Positions 10,972 through 23,800 of a DNA stretch of 53,125 bases are shown in pieces. Source of the stretch: Phallusia fumigata (lineage: Eukaryota > Chordata > Ascidiacea > Phlebobranchia > Ascidiidae). The stretch's first letter is position 1. Each line of letters begins with the position of its first letter. The notes beneath the pieces were generated by a model. The model ran no database searches. It had not been told where the DNA came from and saw nothing but the letters and a program-made list of their open reading frames with translations. The position numbers and the translations under genes are program-made. The DNA lies in assembly GCA_008931825.1 (NCBI GenBank), contig QXVZ01012168.1, positions 1-53,125 on the forward strand, given 5' to 3'.

Positions 10972-13900
10972 ATGAATCGTATGTTGTTTGGTTACGGTAG
11001 TGTGCGAGGCACTGCGTTGAAGCATAAGAAGTTGCTCGGGGTACTTGGGATTGTTCTGCTGCTGTTCTTTCTCGGGTACTCGTACCTGCACGAGGGCAGA
11101 CCAGGAAAAGTTCGGTCGTCTAATCTAGATCACAATGGACCGGACCCATTTGCTTTCCTGCTTAGTCTTGATCCCCAGGAACTCAAGAACCTGGCAATTG
11201 GGGAAGCTGATGTAAATCCCCTTCACGCAAGCAGACTCGTCGATAACCTTGTAGAGTTAAAAGAGGAATCCCTGGTACAGACTTCAAGTAACACGTCATT
11301 GGCCACTAAAAAGCTAAGTACGTTTGTTCAAAATGTGTTTCTAGGCAGCGAATTGGATTTAAATCTTAACTACTTGCTTTATTCGTAAAAACCTCGGGCA
11401 CTTAGTTTTGAATGCAGAGTTTCTGCGTTGATATTCAGGATAGAGAAAAAACCAGCGAAATATCAATACATTTTTACTGTGTAGATTCTGCTGGGCTATG
11501 AATGAAACGTGCCTTTGCCATCAAGCATTTCAACTTTTTTTATAGCACAACAATGATAAAGTAACAACAAAAATAGTGTAACTAGGCCCACTCGCCGAAT
11601 GAACACTATTGGAATTTTGAAACAAAAATCCTTAATATCCCTGGATTTTTTTATTTTGCCCCATTTAAGTGGAAACTTTCAAATACATCAAATTTTAATT
11701 TTTTTTGGCAGTTTATGACACGGACGGTAACGAAATTGGACTTCGTTTTCTTGTTTTGAGTGACTGGGGCGGTGAGTCTAGCGCCCCCTATACGACCCAC
11801 ACACAAATGAATGTTGGGCGGGCTTTGGCTGATTTCTCGGCAAAATACGATTGTTCTTTTATCTTGTCACTCGGCGATAATTTCTGCGATGAAGGAGTCA
11901 AAGACGTCAATGACATGAGATTTGAGGTGAACCCTACGCTCAATATTTTAAGTAGGCCAGAGCACAAAAAGCACGGCCTCATCAGCTTTTCTTCGGGATT
12001 GCTCATTTTCATAAACGCGAGTTTAACTGTAGACAAAAATTTCTCCCATAAGACGGAAAAAGTTCAAAACAAGCGGAGAAAGAAAAGTGTTGGATTAAGT
12101 GCATTACAAAAGCTAGTTTTTATCCGCTAGTTGGCGTAAAATAGTAGTCTGCGTTTTTGCTCAAATTGTTTCGTTGACAACATGCACCCAAAAAAAGGTT
12201 GCACGACCAATTTAACGTAATTCAGTATTGTCAACTTTTTTCATAAATTTCGAGTCTAGCTAATTACAGTTGTTCCGTGATTCAGGACACGTTTGAAGAT
12301 GTTTTTACACAACCTTCCTTGCAAAGACCATGGTACGTTGTTGCGGGCGATCGTGACTACAAGGGAAATGTATCTGCTTTAATTGCGTACAGCAATGTAT
12401 CAAGGTAAACAGTTTGTCGATTATTCGTGTTTCTACAATGTAAGTAAAGTGGGAATGGTATTACACTTTATAGTTGTTACAATATGGCGGAAATGCGTAC
12501 GTGACTGCCAGCACAAGTTAATAAGGTCTTTGTTTGTTTCGGTCGCTTATTGTGGTTTCCATGTAAGGGAGGCCGTCTTCGGTGCTATGGGGACATGGGT
12601 TAAACAATTCCTGTTTTAATTCATATCAAAGGTAAGGGTAGATAATCACGTGTGGCAGGACGAGCTGGACACCAAAACCCATCAGCTTACTACTTTTTGA
12701 AAATGAGGTCCTATACAAGTTTGGCAATTACTACCCGGGGTCGAATAAAATGAAGCTTCAGGTTTTTATCGGGCCAAAACATCCTAAACCCAACGTCATC
12801 TTTTAAAGTATAATTCGCCTACATCAAGTTTAGTGCTATATATGATCCAGACATTTTTTATGCAATATTCCAATAAAACAATTTCTATGAGGAAAGCGCA
12901 TGCCACTCTTGTTTTTCTCCATTTTAAAGAAAATAATTTGCATTGAACCAAAATATTAAAACATTCCAATCGGCATAACAGAAGCTTTGTTTGAAAATTC
13001 TCATATTATTAAAATCTTTTCTTCAATNCCACAAGCTGCGCTGTGAAAACAACAGCCTGGGGCATACACTTTATTCTACATATCATTCTCTGCAGTGCGG
13101 AATATGTAGTAGTTGGTGGACATTATCCTGTGCGATCGGGCGGTCGACATGGATCAACAAAATGTCTGGTGGATCGACTTAAACCTATGTTAGAGCGCTA
13201 CCGAGTGTCCGCTTATCTGGGAGGGCACGACCACAGTGTACAGGTAACGTATAATTTGTTCCTTCACAGTGCAGGAGGACATGATTTAAAACGCCAGGTA
13301 ATATTGTCTAGTGGATATAGAATTTTCAAGAGAACAAATATATATTTCAATTTGTTACCAGCACAGAGTCAATGTAATTACAAAAAAGTTTTTGTAGAAT
13401 AGGAATTACAATTTAGTCTAATTTGTTATGAATACAATGGATGCTACATCTTATTCGGTTAACAATAGTAATTTGGTTTTAAAATGTATAAAGTTTATTA
13501 TTAAACTGTATACCACTCTTGCCAATCCATTCAAATTGGGGATGTTTTCCAATAACCGATACATTAATAATATATTGCCCAAATTGTGAAACATCTTATA
13601 TGTTATTCGATATTGACGGGTCTGACCTATTTTACATTTTCAAAACTTTTCGCCAGTCTATGATTTGCTTTACATCAGACAGCCGTTTAAACTTTTACAT
13701 GTATGTTAAAAACGCTACTTTGGTCTATTTAATGTCAGCAAGTTGCTTTGATGCAACGTTGCATCTAAATTTTAACAAGATAAAAAATGATGTTTTTAGT
13801 AAAGTAGCACATCTGCAATAATCAAAATGGGTCATCCAAAACAATAACACTGTGGCTTTTGCAGCACATCAAGTCTAACAATGAGGGCGGTGTTCATTAC

Positions 13901-14359
13901 TTCGTCGCCGGTTCGTCGAGTCCGAAAGACGATCACCCGGAACATCTGGACGGAGTTGTATCGACCACTCGTTACTACTGGACCAACCACCTCGACCCGA
14001 CCGAAGGCGCGTTTCTTTACTGCGACGTTCGCAAAAACGAAATGCTAGTGTCGTTCGTAAAAAGCGACAAAACCGTCCTATACGTGGCCAAGATTTTGCC
14101 AAGAAGTCACCCAGCCAACCTACACCCCGTAAACGACGACAACGCAATCGCCATCCCAGTTTTAAAACGACATCCCCATATACCGCCCAGGCCAAGACAG
14201 CAGCACGTTCATCAGTCGCAGAACTATAGGCGGCAACAACAGAAACAGCCACAGCGAGTCTTCAAACAAAGGCCACAGCAGGCTTACCCACACAACCAAC
14301 AGCCCCAGCGCTATGCTAAACGACAACCGTATGGACCGCGCTTTAGAAGACCACTGTAG
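10972..14359 (+). CDS. Membrane-anchored purple/tartrate-resistant acid phosphatase homologue with altered active site
   Basis: Exons lie at 10972-11317, 11712-11926, 12286-12404, 13096-13243 and 13865-14359. The product is about 440 residues plus one exon missing at the N at 13027. The N terminus has a basic stretch and one hydrophobic helix (about residues 20-39), as in a type II membrane anchor. The metallophosphoesterase blocks follow the order of ACP5: SDWGG (about 132-136), LGDNFCDEG (about 169-177), [10 protein letters not shown] (about 202-211), then VVGGHYPV and YLGGHDHS. Active purple acid phosphatases have GDNFY and GNHD at the second and third blocks. Here the metal-binding Tyr is Cys, and Asn-His is Asp-Arg. 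The residues between AYSNVS and [10 protein letters not shown], about 65-70 in ACP5, are not found. The last exon adds a tail of about 80 residues rich in Gln, Pro, Arg and His. Catalytic activity is doubtful. Confidence 0.85.
12405..13095 (+). other. Intron interval with sequence gap hiding one phosphatase exon
   Basis: Exon 3 ends in phase 2 and the next recognised exon enters in phase 2, so the missing exon should be a multiple of three. In ACP5 the missing segment starts near the RWNFP block and runs up to the GHYP block. I could not find it on either side of the N at 13027. Unlike the other N positions, the flanks here are not duplicated, so this looks like a real gap. Confidence 0.7.
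13600..13735 (+). repeat. Dispersed repeat, copy 1 (in phosphatase intron)
   Basis: This stretch aligns with 16321-16455 at roughly three-quarters identity by eye. Shared blocks include CGCCAGTC, ATTTGCTTT, TTTACATGTATGTTAAA and GCTACTTTGG. It lies between exons 13096-13243 and 13865-14359. No terminal repeats are clear, so the class of element is unknown. Confidence 0.6.
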
Positions 14360-17300
14360 TGATTTTTACTGTTTTACTTCTTACCTTGTTCGAATGCTAT
14401 TTAGTACTGTTAAAACACTTAAAAAAACCTTTGCGTTGTTGCAATAAGACAGAAAAAAGAAAAAAAAGTCAAAACTCCTAAAAAACTGGGATTAAGAAAC
14501 CTTGGGGGTATTTTTTATAGTTTTTCGTACAAAGATAGCTAGAGATTTTTTTGGTTTCTAAAATGCAAAACAACAATAGGAATTATAACGTTAAAGGAAA
14601 GTGTTGAAACCTTGCGCAGGACGACTGAGGTCGGTGCCATGTAGGCGGTTTTTACGATTGCGAAATCTATGTCGAAACCCCGTTGAAGGTGGTAATTTCC
14701 AGCGATCTCGTTACAAATCATGTGCCTTGGCTTATTTTGCGTGGGTGTCGCATTGTTCGAGATGTGCACGTGACCAGAGTTTACCGACGACGCAAATAAC
14801 CAATTTTATTTCAGCAACAAACGGAACATGTTTAACAGCCCGTAGCAAACTTTTTTCCGTTCCTTCTGTGGTGGGTTCCTAGACTTCACGAACATCAAAA
14901 TCGAAGTGTCTACAAGGTCAATTGTCATTTCGACGCGTGTTTTCCATGTCTGCAACTTAAATCGAATTCAATTTTGAGAACCTTTATTTCCCAAACCGTG
15001 CGGTGTCATTTTGGTAAAAGCATCATGATTGTCAGCAATAAAACAGTTTTGTTTACTTGTGCATGTTGCAAAAGTCGTAAATAAGGTGTCGGGAGAAAAT
15101 CGTTTACAGGGTTTCCAACAACAAAATGAGGTCGTTTTATCTCAATTTGCAACTAACAAATCACACCCATAAAAAAGTATTCAGTAAGTCGACGCAAAGA
15201 TGCCATCAACGATTACGTGTATAAAAAAATCAGACGCACAGAACTTGAAAATGTTCAGTATGCGGGGGCGGATGCGTGCTGACCCAAACCTACCAGTCCA
15301 AAGTCTCGTTGGCGCTTCGCTCATGTGATTTCGAGTGGCAGATTCTCCACAGCCTACTTCCTCCCTGCAGCGTTGCTTTTTGACCCCGCCAGCTCAGGCG
15401 GTCGGGTGCGCGAGATAAACACAAGCGAGCTGGCTGCGCTTTTCGCTGCGCGCTGTTGATGACAACTTCAGAGCGAAGTACAGCGGTCCCAGCGGACTCC
15501 GCCTCAGCGCGTTAATAAGTTACCGAATTCGCGGCTTGTTCGTTATGATTTCTTGTGCAACGCCCCAGCTCAAGTGCCCTGTTTTGCAAAGTTGCAAAAA
15601 AATGTCTCCTGGACAAAACAACGTTCCATCCGTGCGAATGTGTAACTTTGCGACCCACGACTGTTGCGTGGCCTAGAAACCGATGCATATTGTGGTTTTT
15701 GCTTAAGCAATACACATGTCTTTATTGGCGGTTCAAGGTACGTGGGTTTCTAAGTGTGTTGAAACCCGGACTTCGGCCCCACTGGCGGCCTTTGACTCTG
15801 GCACAAGATTTACGACCTCGCATGCGTCCAAACGATTTATTTGAATTTACACCTCTGTTGTTGTGCCGATGCTGAGAAGTTTATAATCCAGAATGCATTG
15901 TTACATTTGCTTATTTTCACAGCTTGATTTGGGGGCCACACTGACTGGTGTGGAAAAGTAACTGGTGTTTTAAAATTCCGCTTGCATCATCGTTTAACAA
16001 ACATTACGACCTTTCTACCGTCATATGTTTATTAAGCCGTAAAGTAACGTCAAAAAGGTACTCGCAATAAATCTGAGATTAAACTGCAAGTGAATTTCGC
16101 CAACCACAAGTTTTATTCGATTTCAGGGCAGTACGTGGGAGTTGAAAACAATTCGCGTCACGTGCCGTGTTCGCTGAGGCGCGACGTTAATAACATGTTT
16201 TGTGGCACTAGTTGTTTGGCAGCCGAAACTCGTCGGCGTTTTCGGCTGTGATTCACTAAGCGAATCTTCAAAACAAGGTTCAATGCCTGCAGTTCAATAC
16301 TACGGGCTCCGAGCATAGCATCATGTTATTTGATGTTGACATGTTTAACTTATTTTGATTTCTGAAACTTCTCGCCAGTCCATTATTTGCTTTGCACCAA
16401 ACAGCTGTTGACTAGGCTTTACATGTATGTTAAACAAGCTACTTTGGCCTGCTTTGGTACGTACCTAAGTCACAAAAACATACGGAGGCCAAAAATAAGC
16501 TTCCTTTTTAGACTATTGTTTACTGCAGTTCACACTTCTATGCACATGCGGCCACAGAACCGCAAATAGAAGTTTGTTTTGACTTTGGTCCAAATTTTGG
16601 ATGCCTACGTTGCAAACGTCGTGGCGAGAAATTTTAAAACAATGTTGATTTCACGCACACTGGGAGTTAAAATATTTTTTCATAACTGCGTTAGGGTGAA
16701 AGTTATTGCAGTATGTTTTTCCATTGTCAAACATGTTGTTTAAATCACATAAAGTTCCACGTTTGTTCGGCACTTTGTTGTTACAGCAGTTGGCTCAGGT
16801 CCAAAGAAACTCATGACCCTTTGTTTGGATAACTTTAAGATAGACAAGACCCGCCCCTTCGCTCGGCACCCCCGTCGCACTTCAACGAACACCGAACTTT
16901 GGACTTCGATTTAACCCAGCTTATGTAATTCATTCAGACTCCGAACCCTTGCAAATCCCCACTGCAATGATAGAATTTGGGTCATCACGTCAACACCAAT
17001 TGAAGTTTCCAGGTTTGCGGTGCGTTTTACTAGCCAGCATTTTAGAATATTGGCTGTGCATTTTTTACGTTTAACCATCATTTAAATTTTTGTCCCATTT
17101 TATTGTTACAAATCTTCACACCGTTCGTTTTATTATAGAAAAATTAGTTAACGAATCATGTATGATCAAGTATTTGGATTTTTTACTCGTTTAGTTTAAA
17201 ACAACCATTCATAATAAAACAGACCTAAATACCCCAAATGAACTTTAATCACTCTTAAAATTTACAAGTCACTAGCCAACTCGCGTTTTTGGGAAGTAAT

Positions 17301-17780
17301 GGCGGCTGATGGAACCCAGGCTGCGGCAAACTGTTCGACGAATATTGGCCTTTAAACTAAATAATGTGTTACAAACGTTTGAAGATGGTTCACGTGCATT
17401 ACATATGCTGAAACAACACACGACACATCATATTGTTTTGTAAAGAGTATGGCCATTACAGGCGTTTTGTTTGTTTCAAACAATTAGTTAAGTCATTTCT
17501 GTTCATTAAAGATAAAATATATACCTTAACTGGTAACCACAATGTCGCAACAGTAACACGAATTGCACTTTGGGCCAGCAGTCTGACAGTTACCAGAACA
17601 TTAGACTAAGTTAAGCGTAAGAGGCTTATGACGGTTCCAGCCAAACGCACTGCATCGTCAGCCAATAATCGAACAGCAAGAGTTGCGCCACCGCGAAAAA
17701 GCGACGCCATTGCACAATTCACCTCGGGCGAACCTTCTTCCCCAACGAAGCTCTTCGCGGGGCCGGAGCAAACACACACA
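14360..17780. other. Gene-poor intergenic region upstream of the lipoprotein gene
   Basis: No supportable gene is seen in 3.4 kb. An AATAAA at 15037-15042 is a weak candidate polyadenylation signal for the preceding gene. Copy 2 of the dispersed repeat sits at 16321-16455. Stretches around 15290-15500 and 16120-16260 are richer in GC and CpG than the surroundings, and could be regulatory, but nothing specific can be named. Confidence 0.4.
16321..16455 (+). repeat. Dispersed repeat, copy 2
   Basis: This is the partner of the repeat at 13600-13735, in the same orientation and 2.7 kb apart. The best block is TTTACATGTATGTTAAA followed by GCTACTTTGG. The similarity falls off on both sides without visible inverted ends or target duplications. 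Confidence 0.6.
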
Positions 17781-17781
17781 G

Positions 17782-17788
17782 TATATAA
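17782..17788 (+). promoter_or_regulatory. TATA box of the lipoprotein gene
   Basis: TATATAA lies 53-59 bases before the ATG at 17841, which would place transcription start near 17812 and give a 5' UTR of about 30 nt. A focused TATA promoter fits a strongly, tissue-specifically expressed secretory gene; that last point is inference. Confidence 0.65.
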
Positions 17789-17840
17789 ACAGCGACTCCA
17801 TTTGATTTCACAAGGAATCAGTGAAAAGTGAAGCCGAAAG

Positions 17841-20800
17841 ATGGAGTTTCAGGCATTTATTTTGAGTCTGTTACTTCTGACTATTGTGTCGCAGACAGAA
17901 TCAAGTAAGTATATATTTTTTGTACATGGAGGTTCAATAAACGCTAAATTGTACAAAAGCAATAGCAGAGCTTTGGATCCTATTTGGTTCTCTAGTTATT
18001 CTGTTTGTTTATTTGTTTTTGCAAAAGAATGCCAAAATTAAATGTCTGTGTGGTTTATGTGAAGTTTTGCTCATTTTGCAATGTTGTTTCAAAGCGTAAA
18101 ACTACCAAGGACCTTTAGAAAGTCGAGCGGGAAATGGTTTTTTGAGTTGCTGGCAATAGCAGTGAAAGTATTGCTTCCTGTAGCAATTGCACGCGATCAA
18201 CTTTGCAGTCGCCGACAATTCCACGGCTGATTTTAATAGCGCTGGATTGCGCGGGGGAAACTTTTGTGGCTAGTTTTCGCTCGTAAACAAACGTCCCACT
18301 TAATAGCGAAGAAACTAAGAAGGGTCAGGCCAGGTCCCTGCGCTTAACCCACTTTCAGGAGTTGAAGTACCTGGAATAAGGGACAAATCTCTGTTGTTGC
18401 ATTTACAACTTGTCAAGCAACAACCCAGATAACAAGCTTGTTTGTTTACCCGCTCTGGTTAACGTGAGACGAGCAGCACTTATTGCCGCACACGGCCAAG
18501 TTCTCTTTTGCTGGAGCAGACTCGCCTTCCCACGTGATTTCTTTGTTTTCGAGGTTTCAGCTGGCGCAAATGGTGCGTGACGCGCCCTGTCTTTCTTTGT
18601 CGCTTGTTTTCGATCTTCCGCTGTTTACGGCACGACTCGACCGTAGCTGTTTTGCACCGTATCGACCGCTTCGTTAATGTGCATATTTTGACACCGTGTG
18701 CCACATTATAAATGAACGCCTAATCCGGCTACATTAGGAACACACAATTTTGACAATAATTACGGTGAACGAAGTATTGAATCGAAATGTTGACAAAAAA
18801 TGCGCCTTTGATCAATTTGTTATTGTGAAAGCAAACGGGAAAAGCGCAATATTGAACAATTAATTAAGTTCTTAAAGTGTCCGCTGTTTCATAATTACCA
18901 ATTCTAAGAAGTCGGGCCGCAGCCTGAACTTTGGACTTGGCTAAACGCTGTCCGAATGTTGTAAATCGTTGGTTTCGCGACGCGGCGCAATTGCTCGCCC
19001 CAGTTAGTTCTGCAAATCTCAAACAGCCCTTTTTCGTCGCAAGCTGATTATTGAGCGTTTGCGTAACCTGGAAAATAAAGCTCTCAGAGGCTGGACTTTG
19101 ACCGCGTTTGTGGTAAAAGGAAAAAAGGCTGAGCTGTTATTGGCGAGCTCGTTCTGAAGGAACCGGCTGTTACCAACATCGATTTTACTCCCTTTTGGCG
19201 CCCGAATAGCCTCCTTTGTTCAGCGTTTCAGTAAAATCGCCCTTTTGAAACGCTTTTGCGTGTTTTCCGTTGCTCCATACAACAGTGTTGTGTAGCTATA
19301 CACATACAGTTTATTTCACAGTGTAAATAACCCCTAAAATGGTCTTGTATTTTCCTAAATTGTTCTTTTAAAACGTATTTTTTCTGTTTTAGGGTCTTTG
19401 GACACAGCCTTACAATGTGCCACGACGTGCACAGGTAAAAAAATATATTGAGGTTGAAATATCATTGCAATGTTTGTCATCATTCTTTTTTGCTCTCAAT
19501 GACTCCGTTTTATTTCATACCTTGTGTCTTGCGCAGAGTCAAACATCTACCAGGAGGGCTACACTTATGCCTACGAATATGAGGCCGTTGTCAACTCCTT
19601 TGTCGATAGCATCGACGGCCCGCATAGTACCCGGTTAACTATGCAACTGAATACGCAAGTATCAGTATTATCCCCCTGTGAGCTGGTGCTCAAGGTACGT
19701 GGTCGCCCAAACAAGTAACACCCGACCTCGTAATATGTACAAACAACGAAAACATCTGTTTTAGGTGACTCGGGCGACCATTAGTGACGATTCGAGTAAC
19801 ATTGACACCGCGGACTGGACAGACCTTATGACCCGAAATCCGTTACACTTTAGCTGGCAGGACGGCAAGATCCCGCAAATCTGTGCATCCAACGACGACC
19901 CCAGCTGGGTTCTGAACGTGAAGCGCGGTGTGCTGTCCACCATGATCCAACCAGGAAACCTCCAGCCCAACTCGAACCCTACCACCTTATCTATGGTAAG
20001 CTTTAAAAAAAGACAACCACCATCAGCGACCGTTAAACCACACGTTTAGTTTCAATATACCGCAAATTAACGAAGCATTATAATTCTATGAGTGATGTAA
20101 AATATAATACAAGTTATAATACCGATTTTTGCGTAAAGACTGACGTCACTGGTGAATGTGAGTGGGATTATGATGTCACCGAGACTGGCGGTGTAACACA
20201 CAGCCGTGCCACCAAGGACTACAGCAAATGCCAGGGAAGAAGCCAACAACTCTTGCTGTCTCATTTCAACAAATACTACAGCGATTCGGTAAGATTTTTA
20301 AAAATCTGTTTTTAAATTTCGCAAGTCTCTGTTTTTTATGTACGAGCAAACTAAGCAGCAAATATATTGCAACTGTTTGTTATGGCTGTGTGTTTGTCGA
20401 CTTCAGGAGCAGCAAAGCTTCGTGAAAAGTAGTCAAGAATGCGACCAAACTATCCGCGACGGAGCAATCATACAGACCGACTGCACAGAAGAACACGTCT
20501 TCGTTCCGTTCAGCAAAGAGGACTCCGGCATTCGAACCAGGATCACGCAATCATCAACGCGGGTCTCCAAGCAATTGTCATATTCCGTGGACACACGTAA
20601 GTTATCAATTTGAAAAGTGGGTATGTCTAGGGTCAAGTTTTGACATAAAAACTAAATGTCCTGTATTGACACAGTTGGGGAAAGCGACGTGAGGCGAACC
20701 TCGATTGTCTTCGAAAAGGAAGAAAACAGTTTCTCATCGACTGACATTAGCGAAGTTCAAAGCGTTGTTTCCAACTTATGCGAAATCATGGGAACTGAAC

Positions 20801-23800
20801 TTTACAGCCAGGTAAATACAGTTCACTACTTGAAAGCATGCTGAATTTCCGTTTAACCAATACGGTTCTTAAACACCCACAGGTTGGTGAAGACTTTATC
20901 AAGATGGTTTTCTTGCTTCGTCGTCTTGACCCGTCCGCGCTAGAGCAAGTCCACAGCTCCCTAGATGGCGCCTGTCCCGTGCATGAAGAAGAGATCAAGT
21001 AAGAAAAAAATATAAAAATAACAGTTAAACGCTTATACAGCGTTGTGCGCTGGACTATGGACTTTAAGTCGTAAGTAAAAGCCTATTTCCTGCTTACAGA
21101 GCGATGTTCCAAGACGCTCTCCAATGGTGCGGAAGTGAAGGGTGCGTAGTGTTCGCTGCCAGAATGATTGAACGAGGTGAAATGACTGACGCGATTGCCG
21201 CAAGATGGTTGACGTCGATGAGTCTAATTGCCGAACCAACCATTCCCATGCTCCGTGCATTGACGGTAAGTTTTCGACTCAAAAACATTTCTGCCCTGGT
21301 GTTGGTGATGTTTAATCGACAATAATATTTGGCCTTGTATTTTTCTTTTTTNTGTCTGTGTGGTTTATGTGAAGTTTCGCACATTTTTGCAACGCTGTTT
21401 CAAAGCGTAAAACTACCAAGGACCTTTAGAAAGTCAAGCGGGAAATGGTTTTTTGAGTTGCTGGCAATAGCAGTGAAAGTATTGCTTCCTGTAGCAATTG
21501 CACGCGATCAACTTTGCAGTCGCCGACAATTCCACGGCTGATTTTAATAGCGCTGGATTGCGCGGGGGAAACTTTTGTGGCTAGTTTTCGCTCGTAAACA
21601 AACGTCCCACTTAATAGTGAAGAAACTAAGAAGGGTCAGACCAGGTCCCTGCGCTTAACCCACTTACAAGAGTTGAAGTACCTGGAAAAAGGGACAAGCC
21701 TCTGTTGTCGCATTTACAACTTGTCAAGCAACAACCCAGATAACAAGCGAGTTTGTTTACCCGCTCTGGTTAATGTGGACGAGCAGCACTTATTGCCGCA
21801 CACGGCCAAGTTCTCTTGTGCTGGAGCAGACTCGCCTTCCCACGTGATTTCTTTGTTTTCGAGGTTTCAGCTGGCGCAAATGGTGCGTGACGCGCCCTGT
21901 CTTTCTTTGTCGCTTGTTTTCGATCTTCCGCTGTTTACGGCACGACTCGATCGTAGCTGTTTTGCACCGTATCGACCGCTTCGTTAATGTGCATATTTTG
22001 ACACCGTGTGCCACATTATAAATGAACGCAAAATCCGGCTACATTAGGAACACACAATTTTGACAATAATTACGGTGAACGAAGTATTGAATCGAAATGT
22101 TGTCAAAAAATGCGCCTTTGATCAATTTGTTATTGTGAAAGCAAACGGGAAAAGCGCAATGTTGAACAATTAATTAAGTTCTTAAAGTGTTCGCTGTTTC
22201 ATAATTACCAATTCTAAGAAGTCGGGCCGCAGCCTGAACTTTGGACTTGGCTAAACGCTGTCCGAATGTTGTAAATCGTGGGTTTCGCGACGCGGCGCAA
22301 TTGCTCGCCCCAGTTAGTTCTGCAAATCTCAAACAGCCCTTTTTCGTCGCAAGCTGACTATTGAGCGTTTGCGTAACCTGGAAAATAAAGCTCTCAGAGG
22401 CTGGACTTTGACCGCGTTTGTGGTAAAAGGAAAAAAGGCTGAGCTGTTATTGGCGAGCTCGTTCTGAAGGAACCGGCTGTTACCAACATCGATTTTACTC
22501 CCTTTTGGCGCCCAAATAGCCTCCATTGTTCAGCGTTTCAGTAAAATCGCCCTTTTTGAAACGCTTTTGCGTGTTTTCCGTTGCTCCATACAACAGTTGT
22601 GCAGCTATACACATACAGTTTATTTCATAGTGTAAATTACCCCTAAAATGGTCTTGTATTTTCCTAAATTGTTCTTTTAAAACGTATTTTTTTCTGTTTT
22701 AGGGTCTTTGGACACAACCTTACAATGTGCCACGACGTGCACAGGTAAAAAAATATATTGAGGTTGAAATATTGTTGAAATGTTTGTCATCATTCTTTTT
22801 TGCTCTCAATGACTCCGTTTTATTTCATACCTTGTGTCTTGCGCAGAGTCAAACATCTACCAGGAGGGCTACACTTATGCCTACGAATATGAGGCCGTTG
22901 TCAACTCCTTTGTCGATAGCATCGACGGCCCGCATAGTACCCGGTTAACTATGCAACTGAATACGCAAGTATCAGTATTATCCCCCTGTGAGCTGGTGCT
23001 CAAGGTACGTGGTCGCCCAAACAAGTAACACCCGACCTCGTAATATGTACAAATAACGAAAACATCTGTTTTAGGTGACTCGGGCGACCATTAGTGACGA
23101 TTCGAGTAACATTGACACCGCGGACTGGACAGACCTTATGACCCGAAATCCGTTACACTTTAGCTGGCAGGACGGCAAGATCCCGCAAATCTGTGCATCC
23201 AACGACGACCCCAGCTGGGTTCTGAACGTGAAGCGCGGTGTGCTGTCCACCATGATCCAACCAGGAAACCTCCAGCCCAACCCGAACCCTATCACCTTAT
23301 CAATGGTAAGCTTTAAAAAAAGACAACCACCATCAGCGACCGTTAAACCACACGTTTAGTTTCAATATATCGCAAATTAACGAAGCATTATAATTCTATG
23401 AGTGATGTAAAATATAATACAAGTTATAATACCGATTTTTGCGTAAAGACTGACGTCACTGGTGAATGTGAGTGGGATTATGATGTCACCGAGACTGGCG
23501 GTGTAACACACAGCCGTGCCACCAAGGACTACAGCAAATGCCAGGGAAGAAGCCAACAACTCTTGCTGTCTCATTTCAACAAATACTACAGCGATTCGGT
23601 AAGATTTTTAAAAATCTGTTTTTAAATTTCGCAAGTCTCTGTTTTTTATGTACGAGCAAACTAAGCAGCAAATATATTGCAACTGTTTGTTATGGCTGTG
23701 TGTTTGTCGACTTCAGGAGCAGCAAAGCTTCGTGAAAAGTAGTCAAGAATGCGACCAAACTATCCGCGACGGAGCAATCATACAGACCGACTGCACAGAA

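Noticed and set aside
13250-13400. Continuation of the phosphatase exon beyond 13243
   Set aside because: The frame stays open after VQ but loses similarity to the family, and GTAACG at 13244 is a usable donor in phase with the exon at 13865.
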